This document shows, piece after piece, positions 6,582 to 15,386 of a DNA stretch of 35,221 nucleotides. The DNA comes from Alphaproteobacteria bacterium. GTDB taxonomy: Bacteria; Pseudomonadota; Alphaproteobacteria; Bin65. A program made the translations under genes and the position numbers. The DNA lies in contig JAJFFJ010000088.1 in the NCBI GenBank assembly GCA_021776685.1, positions 1 through 35,221 on the forward strand, read 5' to 3'. Under the pieces are notes generated by a model. It worked only from the letters and a program-made list of their open reading frames with translations, was not told the origin of the DNA and did no database searches. Positions within the stretch are counted from its first letter, which is position 1. Every line of letters starts with the position of its first letter.

Positions 6582-7421
6582 ATGCCGAAGCGTCTGTCGC
6601 AAGCTCAGGTCGACCACTATCACGATCACGGCTATGTCTCGCCGATACCCGTCCTTGACCCGGCGGATGTGGTGAGGCTGCGCGCAGAGCTTGAGCAGCA
6701 TGAGGCCGACGCTGGAAAACCCCTCGATTTTCCGGAAAAGTCAAAGGCGTATCTGCTCTATGGCTGGTCGGACGAAGTCGTCCATCATCCCGCCGTGCTG
6801 GATGCGGTGGAGGATGTGATCGGACCGGATATTCTGGTCTATCACCAGACCACCTGGATCAAGGAGCCCGGCACGCCGAACTATGTGCTCTGGCATCAGG
6901 ACGGCAAATATTTCTTCCTTGAGCCGCATCTGCATATCACTGCATGGGTCGCGCTGACCGATGTGACGGTTGAAAATGGCTGCGTGCATGTTCTGCCTGG
7001 CAGTCATAAGTGGGGCGATTTCGATCACGTGGACGACACTGGTCCGCACAATATGATCAAGCGCGGTCAGGGCATCCCGGACCTGTTCGACAACGAAGTG
7101 GGCGTGCCCATCGAACTCAAGGCCGGCGAGATGTCCCTGCACCACACCGACCTGGTTCATTGCTCGCACGGCAACAGCGGTTCCGACCGCCGTATCGGCA
7201 TCGGCACCAGCTACATTCCCGCCTCCGTGATCCAGACCGGCGAACCGAAACGCACGGCCCTGCCGGTTCGCGGCAAGCCGCAACCCGGCGTGTTTGAAGA
7301 AGAAAAGCGGCTGGTCAACGAAGTGAGCGACGAGGCAAAGGCCGCCCACGCCTACTCTGTCGGCTTGTTTCGACAACTACAGGATGTGGGCGCGGCGATC
7401 CGGGAACAGGCTGCGGAATAG
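6582..7421 (+). CDS. Phytanoyl-CoA dioxygenase (PhyH) family protein
   Basis: This 279-residue protein is an Fe(II)/2-oxoglutarate-dependent oxygenase. The metal triad is visible: H105 and D107 in WHQDGKYF and the distal H193 in DLVHCSHGN. R204 in DRRIGIG is placed to bind 2-oxoglutarate. The N-terminal LSQAQVDHYHDHGYVSPIPVLD is the usual PhyH opening. Family members hydroxylate diverse small substrates; the substrate here is unknown. AAAGG upstream of the ATG supports the start. The SDR gene downstream is convergent, 113 bases away, so the pair is not an operon. Confidence 0.92.
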   Translation: MPKRLSQAQVDHYHDHGYVSPIPVLDPADVVRLRAELEQHEADAGKPLDFPEKSKAYLLYGWSDEVVHHPAVLDAVEDVIGPDILVYHQTTWIKEPGTPNYVLWHQDGKYFFLEPHLHITAWVALTDVTVENGCVHVLPGSHKWGDFDHVDDTGPHNMIKRGQGIPDLFDNEVGVPIELKAGEMSLHHTDLVHCSHGNSGSDRRIGIGTSYIPASVIQTGEPKRTALPVRGKPQPGVFEEEKRLVNEVSDEAKAAHAYSVGLFRQLQDVGAAIREQAAE

Positions 7422-7534
7422 TGACCGGCGAGGCGCCGCGAAACTGATCACGACCAGCGCACCACTCTCTGTTGCCGCTTGCCATTGCCCCTTTAACGAC
7501 GCTCCTTCAGAAAATGCGACTGGCAGCACCGATA

Positions 7535-8275
7535 TCATTTCGCCGTATAACCGCCGTCGGCACAAATGACCTGACCGGTCACAAACGAAGCTGCGTCCGA
7601 CAGCAGGAACACAATCACGTTTGCGATTTCATCCGGCTCACCAAATCGGCCCATGGGAATGCCCTGCAACAACCAGTCGTGCCGCTCGGGATTGGCGCGG
7701 GTTTCGGCGGTCATGGCCGTATTGGTAGGACCCGGCCCAACTGCATTGACCCGAACATTGTCAGGCCCAAGTTCCAGCGCCATCGTCCGTGTCAATCCGT
7801 TGATGCCTGACTTCGACGCCGCATAAGCCGCCGCGCGCGGATGACCGGCCAACCCGATCTGGCTGGAGATCATGACGATCGATCCCACCTGCCGGGCTTT
7901 CATGTGCCGAGCCGCGGCGCGGGCCAGGTTGAAGCAGCCGGTCAGGTTGACGCCGATAACACTGTCCCACGCCGCATCGGTCGTTTCTGTCGAGGGCAGC
8001 AATTCGAGAATGCCTGCCCCTGCGACTGCGCCGGTCAGGCTGCCAAAAGTCGAGACCGTGCGCTCGATGGCCTGATCAATGGCTGCGCTGTCGGTCACAT
8101 CGATGTCAAAAATCAGGTCGGCCTCGGCAATTTCCGCCAGGGCGCTTTTCTGTTCGGCGCCTCGAACGGTTCCCGCCACCTTCGCCCCAAGAGACTGGAG
8201 CTTCGCTGCAGTGGCCAGCCCGATCCCGGAACCCGCTCCGGTCAGAAAAACGCCATGCCCGTGCAAATCGATCAT
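7535..8275 (-). CDS. Short-chain dehydrogenase/reductase (SDR)
   Basis: The 246 residues make a classical SDR. The cofactor loop TGAGSGIG is at 12-19. An acidic D60 in DIDVTD fits the adenine-pocket Asp. The catalytic set is N110, S138, Y151 and K155 (Y-A-A-S-K). The C-terminal '[38 protein letters not shown]' is typical. One oddity: the structural NNAG motif reads AGAG (85-88). The protein oxidises or reduces an alcohol/carbonyl with NAD(P); the substrate is unknown. Confidence 0.93.
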   Translation of the reverse strand: MIDLHGHGVFLTGAGSGIGLATAAKLQSLGAKVAGTVRGAEQKSALAEIAEADLIFDIDVTDSAAIDQAIERTVSTFGSLTGAVAGAGILELLPSTETTDAAWDSVIGVNLTGCFNLARAAARHMKARQVGSIVMISSQIGLAGHPRAAAYAASKSGINGLTRTMALELGPDNVRVNAVGPGPTNTAMTAETRANPERHDWLLQGIPMGRFGEPDEIANVIVFLLSDAASFVTGQVICADGGYTAK

Positions 8276-8426
8276 CCGGTGCTTCCTGCAAATGCCGTGT
8301 GTATCCAGACGAGAGGAGCGGCGGGCCCGTCACCCTGCCAATGCACTATACCAATCTGGGGAGCAGAAACAGAATGCCGGGCAAACAGGACCGCCACGCC
8401 TGGTCAATGGCGGGTCGCGAGGACGG

Positions 8427-10025
8427 CTACTGTTTTCGCTTTAACAAGCTGCCGGCCCAGGCGCGGCTGAAGTTGTAGGTCATCTCCACCATGAAGAGGT
8501 TATCGCGGCGGACGCTGAAGAGCGAGCTGGTGGGGCGCGTTTGGGTGAACAGGCGCGCCTCGACCGTCAATTTCCAATTGGTGCCGATACGGGTGGAGGC
8601 TTCGACGAAGAAGGACCGCTCGGGTGAGCGCAGATCCTGGATAGCGCCGGCAAGCACCTGGGTGTCCTGCGGGTTGTTCAGCGCCAGACGGACGCCGGCA
8701 AAGATATCGTTAGCAAAGGGCGTTCCCGCGCGGCGCTGGCGGCTGTCGTAGAGGTATTCGCCGAGAAGGCCGAGGTCCGCGTTGGTCTTGAAGATGCGGA
8801 AAAAGGTGTATTCAAAGCCGCCCGCCACAGCCACATAGTCTTCCTCGCGGAAGACAGCATTCTTCTGGCGCAGGCGCACAATCGACTCGAGCTTGACCAG
8901 CCACGGCCCCTTCGTGAACTGCGCGTCCACACCAACCTGGTCGATCTGCTCATAGACCGGCACCAGCACCGGCTCCCGGCCGTTGAAGCCCAGACGAAAC
9001 ACCGGGTCCCGGCTGGTGCCGCGGAAATAGTGCAGACCCACGTCCACCGCCTTGATGGTGTGGCTGTATCGGATCGCGAAGTCAGGATGCCAGTGGCGCA
9101 GACGGCTGTCCCCGAAGACCGCCGTGTCGGGCTCCACCCTGAGCGCGCTGCGCAGGCGTCCACCGCGGCCCGGGAAGGTGCGCGGACGGAAGTAGGGCAG
9201 GAAATAGAAGCTGACCGCGCCCCATTTGCGCGGTACCGTCAGCGCCAGCATGGGCTGGCCCAGCTTGTCCTCGCCGTCCACATTCTCGACGCCATCGTCC
9301 TGGTTGATGATGTCGACCAGATGCACAGATTCGGTGACGCCCCAGAACACCTTGTCGACGCCAAAGCGCAGCTCCAGCCGCGGCTTCTTCCACACTTTCA
9401 GCAGGTAGGCTTCGCGCAGGTCGAAATGGGTGCGCTCTTGGTCCGAGGCATCCCAGCGGAAGAACGGCTTCACCGTGAAGCGCAGGTTGTTGCGCAACTG
9501 CAGGGAATATTCGATCTCACCGAACAGGCCCGCACTCTGCGGTTTCTGCCCGGCATGGATCGGCATCAGCGGGAAGGCGCGTATTTCCGCGCCAATGCTG
9601 CCGGTGATCTTGTGCTTGGGAAAACCGCTGCCACCGCGCGCCGGGTCGGTCTTGCGTGGCGAGGGCTTTTTCTGGTCCAGGCTAGGGTCGCCGCTTTTGC
9701 CGGGCGCCGGGCCGGGCATGCCACCGGGAGGAGCCTCTTTCTTTGTGGTCTTGCCGCCCGAATTCAGGCTTGGGTCATCCGCCGGCGGTGGCGGGCCAGG
9801 CATGCCATCACCGGTCTTGTTGCTGGTCTTGTCGCCGCCCTTAGTGCCGGCATTCTTGCTGTCGGTGTCCGGTGGCGGTGGCGGGCCGGGCATTTTGGTA
9901 TCCGGCTTTTGCGCCAGCAGGGCCATGGGATCGGGCAGGCCGTCATCCGCTACTGCAGGTGCAGCAAAGGTGAGGAACGCTGCCGCTGGCAGCGCGCCCA
10001 TCAGCCGTATCATGCCCCCGGTCAT
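8427..10025 (-). CDS. Outer-membrane beta-barrel protein with a proline-rich N-terminal linker, partner of the RND/LolA-like unit
   Basis: I do not recognise a named family for this 532-residue protein. A signal peptide (about 1-26, ending AAPAVADD) is followed by a disordered region (about 27-145). That region holds three related motifs, MPGPPPPPD, MPGPPPPADDPSL and MPGPAPGKSGDPSL, set in Lys/Gly/Ser/Asp-rich sequence. From about 150 onwards, alternating amphipathic strands dominate (IGAEIRAFPLMP, SLQLRNNLRFTVKPFFRWD, LEARLFTQTRP). The protein ends in strand-like 'LFMVEMTYNF', so an outer-membrane barrel is likely. It starts 7 bases after the LolA-like stop, as the last gene of the unit. It may be the outer-membrane acceptor or channel for the exported substrate; that is inference from context. 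Confidence 0.75.
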   Translation of the reverse strand: MTGGMIRLMGALPAAAFLTFAAPAVADDGLPDPMALLAQKPDTKMPGPPPPPDTDSKNAGTKGGDKTSNKTGDGMPGPPPPADDPSLNSGGKTTKKEAPPGGMPGPAPGKSGDPSLDQKKPSPRKTDPARGGSGFPKHKITGSIGAEIRAFPLMPIHAGQKPQSAGLFGEIEYSLQLRNNLRFTVKPFFRWDASDQERTHFDLREAYLLKVWKKPRLELRFGVDKVFWGVTESVHLVDIINQDDGVENVDGEDKLGQPMLALTVPRKWGAVSFYFLPYFRPRTFPGRGGRLRSALRVEPDTAVFGDSRLRHWHPDFAIRYSHTIKAVDVGLHYFRGTSRDPVFRLGFNGREPVLVPVYEQIDQVGVDAQFTKGPWLVKLESIVRLRQKNAVFREEDYVAVAGGFEYTFFRIFKTNADLGLLGEYLYDSRQRRAGTPFANDIFAGVRLALNNPQDTQVLAGAIQDLRSPERSFFVEASTRIGTNWKLTVEARLFTQTRPTSSLFSVRRDNLFMVEMTYNFSRAWAGSLLKRKQ

Positions 10026-10032
10026 GTCGCGC

Positions 10033-10878
10033 CTAGTTGGACCGCGCCCGTTTCAGGCTGGTCTTGGTGAAGTCGCCTTCAGACAGGCCCGACTTGAACT
10101 TGTAGCCGCCCCAGATCATGTCCGTGCTTTTCCTGGTCTGGTGATTGTACATACGCAGGAAGTGTGCCCGCCAGATTTTGCCCAGATATTGCCTGTAACG
10201 CAGCAGAAAGAGGGTCTTCAGCCGTGCACCCTTACGGTCGTAATAGATCACTTTGTGCACCCGGTAATGTTCCTTGTCGAGCCAGGTGATCTGCCGGGTA
10301 TAGCCGGAGTTGGGATCGGTGGGGACCCGTTGGCTGACGAAACACATCAGCTTGCCGCCCGGCCCACATTTCTCGTCCCGCAAATATTTGTAGCGATACT
10401 TCTCTACTTCCTGGGAAGAGAGATCCTCGTAGGCAAACTCGCTGCCCACGAAAGAGCCGGACTTGTTGGACGAACTGATCCGCTTCACCCGCTTCAACGC
10501 CGGCAGGAACAGCCACTGATCGTCGTCGCCCTTCTTGTGGGTCCAGGTCAGCAGTGCCGTGCCCTCGATATCAGGCGGGCGGCTGAAGACGATGATGCTC
10601 TTGTCGCCGTCGGACTGCTTCTCGAAGGAGGTGATCTTGAAATTGCGCTCGCTCGACTGACCCTGGGCGTTGCGCAGGATCATCTTACCGAGGACGGAGG
10701 AATCACCCCAGCCGAGGTCGCGCTTGTCGGCTTCCTTGGCGATCGCCAGACCCTTGGCCGCAGCGCTTTGCGCATGGGCGGTACAGGTAGAGAGCGCCAC
10801 GGGCGCAGCGGCCATCGCCGCGACGCCGGCCAACGAGACGTATTTACGCCGCAGCAGGGGAAGGTTGATGCACGTCAT
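10033..10878 (-). CDS. LolA-like periplasmic outer-membrane lipoprotein-sorting family protein
   Basis: The 281-residue protein has an N-terminal signal peptide ending near TAHAQS (about residue 37). The mature part matches the LolA-like family linked to MMPL-type transporters. The conserved stretch runs 'RNFKITSFEKQSDGDKSIIVFSRPPDIEGTALL', then 'QWLFLPALKRVKRISSSNKSGSFVGSEFAYEDL'. This fold binds lipids in a hydrophobic half-barrel. It probably ferries a lipid or hydrophobic product across the periplasm from the RND protein to the outer membrane. The ATG at 10878 overlaps the end of the RND gene by 35 bases, so the two are translationally close. It is not the general lipoprotein chaperone LolA, which is shorter and differs in sequence. 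Confidence 0.85.
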   Translation of the reverse strand: MTCINLPLLRRKYVSLAGVAAMAAAPVALSTCTAHAQSAAAKGLAIAKEADKRDLGWGDSSVLGKMILRNAQGQSSERNFKITSFEKQSDGDKSIIVFSRPPDIEGTALLTWTHKKGDDDQWLFLPALKRVKRISSSNKSGSFVGSEFAYEDLSSQEVEKYRYKYLRDEKCGPGGKLMCFVSQRVPTDPNSGYTRQITWLDKEHYRVHKVIYYDRKGARLKTLFLLRYRQYLGKIWRAHFLRMYNHQTRKSTDMIWGGYKFKSGLSEGDFTKTSLKRARSN

Positions 10879-13366
10879 GGCTCGATTTTTCCTTCTTTCT
10901 GTCGATCTTGAGAAGCAGGGGGGCCAGGAAAAAGAAATCGGCGATCAGTGCAATGAATATGGTGATCGCTGTCATCAGGCCCATGATGGAATTGATCGCA
11001 AAGCTGGAGTAAGCGAGCACGCCGAAGCCCGCCATCAGGACGAAGGTGGTGACCACCAAGGCCCAACCAACGGTCACGAAGGCATAGCGTACGGCGTCCT
11101 CGACGCTGGCATTCTGCTCGCGCCGCGCTCGAAGATATTTCGAGAGGAAGTGAATCGTGTCGTCCACCACAATGCCCAGTGTCAGCGCGGCCAGCACCGC
11201 GGCTGCCAGATTGACCTCGCCCACGAACAGACCCCAGGCGCCAAAGGCCATCGCCGCTGGCACCAGGTTGGGAATTAGGCTGATAAGCCCGATCTTGACG
11301 CTGCGAAGCGCGACCATCAGCAACGCCGAGATCAGCAGCAGCGCCAGCAACGTGCCAAACAGCATGGAAACGATATTGCGTTCGGAGATGTGGGCGAACA
11401 TGAGGTTGGCGCCCGTGCCGCGGCCGTGAACATGGGCCACCTCAACAACCGGTTTGCCTGTCTTTGGGTCGACCAGCATTTTCCCGGTCTCAGGATTAAT
11501 GCGGGTCGTGCGTACGGGTTCGCGCATGTAGGCGGGCAGGTTGTCGACGATCCACTTGTTGGATTTGACCTCGAAGGCGCGCATGGCGACCGCCGACATG
11601 TCAGTAATCGTCACGACGATGCGGGTCGAAGATTTACCAACATTTATCTGGTCGTTCAGATCGAGCCCGAAGGGCAAAGACATTTCGAAGAGCAGCAGAT
11701 ATTGCGCCGCCAGCTTTCGCTCCCCGGGCAGCTTGTAGAAGCTCTGTTTATCGCCATTCAGATTCTTGTTCAGGCGCTTCATTGTGTCGGACATGGCGTT
11801 CACATGAACGACACCTTTCTGCGCGCGCAGCCAGTCGACAAATTTCCCGAGATTCTTGAGATAGGCCGGGCTGCTGATTGAATTGGCGGCGCCCTTGGAA
11901 CCAGGTGCGGCGCCAGGCAGGGAATACTCAATGGCATACATGCCTGTGAGATTCTGCATGGTGTAGTCCGCGTCGACGCGGAATTGGACCGAGGTGTCGA
12001 AATACTGGACGAACCGGTCATTCAGTTCGATGCGTGGAATGAAGGCGATGCAGACCACGATCAACAATCCCATGCCGTAAAGCAGCGGGTTGCGCCTGCG
12101 GACTACGAACTCACCCACATGGGCCATCACTGCTGTGTGCCCTTCACGCGGCTGGCGCGCCTTGATGGGCAAAACCACCATCAGCGCCGGCAGGAATGTC
12201 ACCGAGAAGAGCAACGCGCCCATGATGCCGATCGCCGTGATGTTGCCGAGGTCATGGAACGGCGGCGCGTCGGAGAAATTCATGGTCAGGAAGCCAATCG
12301 CCGTGGTCACGCTGGTGAGGATGATCGGCAGCATATTGATGCGGAGGCTTTCAATAACGGCATCGCGTTTGGGCACGCCGCGCCGCATTTCGTGGAACAT
12401 GGTGACCAGGAAATGGATCGAATCGGCGATCGCCAGCGTCATGATGATTAACGGTGCGTTGATTGCCGGTGGCGACAGCGGGATGCCGAGATAACCGGAG
12501 ATCCCCATAGCGGTCATGGTCGAAAGGATAATGACCGCCAGAGCCCCCAGTGTGCCGAGCAAGGACCGCAGCATTAGTGCCATCAGCACCAGAATCAGCA
12601 GGAATGCGATGGGAATCAGCGTCGCCACATCTTGCTGGCTCGATGCCACGAAAGCATGGTTGAGCATAACGATTCCGGTCAGCCGGACAGCAACCGTCGG
12701 GTATTTTTTCTCGATGTCCTTGGCCAGAGCCCGGCCCGCATCCACGATCTTGAAAATCGCGTCCGGATTGTTCTCAGGCATCAAGACCGTGACGTTAACG
12801 CCGGTAGTCTTGCTGTCCTTACGGATCAGGCGGCCATTCAACAATGGTTCTGAAAGCGCAATCTTCTGCGCCTCGACAATTTGCACCACCGGCATTTTGA
12901 GGGCGGATTTTATCAGGTCGCGGACGATCAATTCGTCTTCGCTGGCCTTGGTATGCTGAAAATTGGCGAGAGAATCGACCCGGCGCGAGAATGGGAGCTT
13001 CCAGGACCTCTTGGTCAGCTCTTCGATCGCCGCCAGGCGCTGGCGCGTGAAGACCGTGCCTTTCACGCCATCCTTGTCCGTCCCTTTGGCCGTGACGACG
13101 AACATCAGGTTTTCGTTTTTCATGTAGATGCGCTGAACCGCATCGAAGGCTTTCAGGTCCGGATTGTTTGGCCCGAAATAGACCCGGTAGTGGGTAGAGA
13201 ACTGCAGGAACTGACCGCCATAGGCCGAGCCGAAGGCAAATAACACGGTCGCGATAATTACCCACCAGCGATAGCGGACAACGAATTCGCCCCAGCGCCG
13301 CGCGTAAGCGCCGCCACCGTTTGCGCCACCATTTCCGGCTACCTGTCCGGAATCGTCAGCCGCCAT
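10844..13366 (-). CDS. RND superfamily transporter, MMPL/patched-like type
   Basis: The 840-residue inner-membrane protein has two similar halves. Each half has one TM helix, a large periplasmic domain, then a bundle of five TM helices. TM1 is near residues 33-50. The proton-relay-like motifs are ADSIHF (about residue 312) and VDDTIHF (about residue 734), typical of this RND branch. The ORF could start at 13393, but the ATG at 13366 has an ideal GGAGGAG Shine-Dalgarno and I use it. It is the first gene of a unit with the LolA-like and beta-barrel genes and follows a tetR gene by 97 bases. Relatives move hydrophobic lipids or polyenes. A role in drug efflux is less likely because no membrane-fusion protein is present. 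Confidence 0.92.
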   Translation of the reverse strand: MAADDSGQVAGNGGANGGGAYARRWGEFVVRYRWWVIIATVLFAFGSAYGGQFLQFSTHYRVYFGPNNPDLKAFDAVQRIYMKNENLMFVVTAKGTDKDGVKGTVFTRQRLAAIEELTKRSWKLPFSRRVDSLANFQHTKASEDELIVRDLIKSALKMPVVQIVEAQKIALSEPLLNGRLIRKDSKTTGVNVTVLMPENNPDAIFKIVDAGRALAKDIEKKYPTVAVRLTGIVMLNHAFVASSQQDVATLIPIAFLLILVLMALMLRSLLGTLGALAVIILSTMTAMGISGYLGIPLSPPAINAPLIIMTLAIADSIHFLVTMFHEMRRGVPKRDAVIESLRINMLPIILTSVTTAIGFLTMNFSDAPPFHDLGNITAIGIMGALLFSVTFLPALMVVLPIKARQPREGHTAVMAHVGEFVVRRRNPLLYGMGLLIVVCIAFIPRIELNDRFVQYFDTSVQFRVDADYTMQNLTGMYAIEYSLPGAAPGSKGAANSISSPAYLKNLGKFVDWLRAQKGVVHVNAMSDTMKRLNKNLNGDKQSFYKLPGERKLAAQYLLLFEMSLPFGLDLNDQINVGKSSTRIVVTITDMSAVAMRAFEVKSNKWIVDNLPAYMREPVRTTRINPETGKMLVDPKTGKPVVEVAHVHGRGTGANLMFAHISERNIVSMLFGTLLALLLISALLMVALRSVKIGLISLIPNLVPAAMAFGAWGLFVGEVNLAAAVLAALTLGIVVDDTIHFLSKYLRARREQNASVEDAVRYAFVTVGWALVVTTFVLMAGFGVLAYSSFAINSIMGLMTAITIFIALIADFFFLAPLLLKIDRKKEKSSHDVHQPSPAAA

Positions 13367-13430
13367 TACATTTCTCCTCCGCCGTGACCCCATTCACGCC
13401 ATGGGGACACATTTGGGTGTGGTTCAAGTC

Positions 13431-13471
13431 TGTTCAATGAACATTTTTGCTTTTGTTCATGATTCAGTGAA
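13431..13471. promoter_or_regulatory. Candidate TetR operator pair upstream of the RND gene
   Basis: TGTTCAATGAACA (13431-13443) is a perfect palindrome. Its core TTCANTGAA recurs as TTCAGTGAA at 13463-13471, with centres 30 bases apart. Both lie between the tetR stop and the RND start; the second overlaps the tetR stop codon. A related TTCAGTCAG occurs in the tetR promoter on the minus strand. Confidence 0.5.
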
Positions 13472-14057
13472 TTCTGCTCAGTAACCCCTTCAACACCAGC
13501 TTTGTGATCTGGCCACAGAACACATCCACCTGCTCACGGGTGAAGTTGGAACTGACCGCCGGATACCAGGGGCCGGCGAGCGCCAGCAACACCTTGAAGG
13601 CGTCGTTGTCGCCGTCGATAGGCTCGAATTCGCCAGAGGCGAGGCCCTGATCCAGCACTTCCTGGATCATCGACGTAAGCGACGCCATATGCATATCCAT
13701 CACGTCGCCACGGTTGGTGGCGCAGATCTGGATGATCTCCTGCATATAGGGATCGCCCTGAAAACGGTCATATTTGGTTAGCGCAATTTCCCGAACCAGC
13801 CGCTCCAGTTTGGCGGATGCCAAGGGCTCCGAGCTGCGGATAATCTCGCGGCCGATGTCCTCGTCCTCAAACATGCAGCGTTTGGAGACCTGAATGGCGA
13901 TCTCCTCTTTGGCGTCGAAATAGCGGTAGAGATTGGCAGCGGACATGCCCACGGTTCGCGCAATATCAGCCATGGTGGTTTTGCCATAGCTGAAGCGGCG
14001 GAACAGGTCCTGCGCTTGGTCCAGTATATGCTCGCGGGTGACCGCCAAATCAGACAT
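13464..14057 (-). CDS. TetR-family transcriptional regulator
   Basis: The 197-residue length is normal. Residues about 7-53 form the TetR DNA-binding domain: TREHILDQAQDLFRRFSYGKTTMADIARTVGMSAANLYRYFDAKEEI. The recognition helix region is MSAANLYRYF. The C-terminal ligand domain is all-helical and not assignable to a known ligand. The gene lies directly upstream of the RND/LolA-like/barrel unit on the same strand, with candidate operators on both sides. It therefore probably represses itself and the exporter, and is released by a hydrophobic ligand. The ligand part is inference from TetR-RND pairs in general. Confidence 0.93.
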   Translation of the reverse strand: MSDLAVTREHILDQAQDLFRRFSYGKTTMADIARTVGMSAANLYRYFDAKEEIAIQVSKRCMFEDEDIGREIIRSSEPLASAKLERLVREIALTKYDRFQGDPYMQEIIQICATNRGDVMDMHMASLTSMIQEVLDQGLASGEFEPIDGDNDAFKVLLALAGPWYPAVSSNFTREQVDVFCGQITKLVLKGLLSRIH

Positions 14058-14066
14058 GGCGCGACC

Positions 14067-14111
14067 ATAATTGCACCTGACTGAATAATCAACAAATTAT
14101 TTAGTATTCAG
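14067..14111 (-). promoter_or_regulatory. Candidate tetR promoter with overlapping dyad operator
   Basis: On the minus strand TTGTTG (14090-14095) and AATTAT (14067-14072) are separated by 17 bases, a weak promoter match. The dyad CTGAATA (14081-14087)/TATTCAG (14105-14111) and an inner AATAAT/ATTATT pair overlap it. The arrangement fits autorepression. Confidence 0.4.
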
Positions 14112-14121
14112 AGAATGACGC

Positions 14122-15285
14122 CTAAGACGCGAAAATTCGATCCAGCACACCCCGATAGATTCGGCTGAGAGCTTCCAGATCCGCGACCGGCTGCTGCTCG
14201 TCCACCTTGTGCATGGTGCGGCCGACGCCGCCGAATTCGGCGACGGGGCAGTATTTATGGATGAACCGGGCGTCCGATGTGCCCCCGGTGGTGCTGAGCT
14301 CAGGCGTACGGCCCGTCGCGTCCTCTACCGCCGCGGCAATCGCGGCGGACAATTCCCCGGGTGGGCAGAGGAAGGATTCGCCCGAGACGCGCACGTCCAG
14401 ATCGTACCGCCCCCCTGCGCCGACGGCCCCATCGAAGATATTCTTCAACCAGGCTTTCAACCCGTCGCCGCTGTGGGTGTCATTGAAACGAATATTGAAT
14501 GTGGCCCGCGCCGTTGCGGCGATGACGTTCGATGCGGTGTTGCCCACATCCACCGTGGAGACCTGCACCGTGGAGGGCTGGAAATGCTCTGTCCCGTCAT
14601 CAAGCGACGCGGACGTAATGGCATCGAGCATTTTCACCAGGCGGTGGACGGGATTATCGGCCAGGTGCGGATAAGCGGTATGGCCCTGCACCCCATGGAC
14701 CGTCAACCGCCCGGTCAGGCTGCCGCGACGGCCAATCTTGATCATGTCGCCAAGCGCCTCGGGATTCGTCGGCTCGCCCACCAGACACATGTCCAGGGTC
14801 TCACCGCGATCCACCAACCAGTCCAGCATCTTGGTGGTGCCATTGATGGCATCGCCCTCCTCGTCACCGGTGATCAGAAAGCTGATCGAGCCGCCGAAGT
14901 CCGCGCCGCGCGCGCCCAGAAAGCCGTCAACGGCAGCCGCGAAAGCCGCGATGGCGCCTTTCATATCGGACGCGCCACGACCATAGAGCACCCCGTCTTT
15001 CACCTCAGCCGCGAAGGGATCAACGGTCCAACCCTCAAGTTCGCCGGTGGGCACCACGTCCGTGTGTCCGGCAAAGCAGAAGTTTGGCGCACCATCGCCC
15101 AGACGGGCGTAGAGATTGTCGACCCGCGCGCCTGGTCCTTCTGTGCCCTCGCCAAAGGGCAGCCGGTGGCAGGTAAAGCCGAGCCCCTCCAGCGCCGCCT
15201 GCAGCACGTCGAGCGCGCCTTCGTCCGCGGGGGTTACGGAAGGGCGGCGGATCAGATCCTGTGCCAGGGCAATCGTGTCAATCAT
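14122..15285 (-). CDS. dapE: Succinyl-diaminopimelate desuccinylase
   Basis: The 387-residue zinc peptidase-like enzyme hydrolyses N-succinyl-LL-diaminopimelate to LL-diaminopimelate and succinate in lysine and peptidoglycan biosynthesis. Metal and catalytic motifs of the M20 family are present: [32 protein letters not shown] and, near the end, the metal-binding His in RTMHKVDE. The dimerisation domain ([28 protein letters not shown]) is also clear and favours DapE over ArgE. The frame is open to 15342, but [19 protein letters not shown] at 15285 is the conserved DapE start. It follows dapD on the same strand, separated by two GFA-family genes. Confidence 0.95.
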   Translation of the reverse strand: MIDTIALAQDLIRRPSVTPADEGALDVLQAALEGLGFTCHRLPFGEGTEGPGARVDNLYARLGDGAPNFCFAGHTDVVPTGELEGWTVDPFAAEVKDGVLYGRGASDMKGAIAAFAAAVDGFLGARGADFGGSISFLITGDEEGDAINGTTKMLDWLVDRGETLDMCLVGEPTNPEALGDMIKIGRRGSLTGRLTVHGVQGHTAYPHLADNPVHRLVKMLDAITSASLDDGTEHFQPSTVQVSTVDVGNTASNVIAATARATFNIRFNDTHSGDGLKAWLKNIFDGAVGAGGRYDLDVRVSGESFLCPPGELSAAIAAAVEDATGRTPELSTTGGTSDARFIHKYCPVAEFGGVGRTMHKVDEQQPVADLEALSRIYRGVLDRIFAS

Positions 15286-15386
15286 GTCAGTCCGACTTCG
15301 ATTCAATTGGAAATGACGGCCCGAGCCTAGGGAAGGCCCCATGGCATCGCAAGCCGACCGATCAGCCTAACGGGCACGTCGGCAGG

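Noticed and set aside
9030-10911. Two long plus-strand open frames (346 and 493 residues)
   Set aside because: They are antisense to the beta-barrel and LolA-like genes, which have signal peptides and family motifs. High GC makes such long shadows common.
14209-15330. 373-residue plus-strand open frame
   Set aside because: Antisense shadow of dapE.
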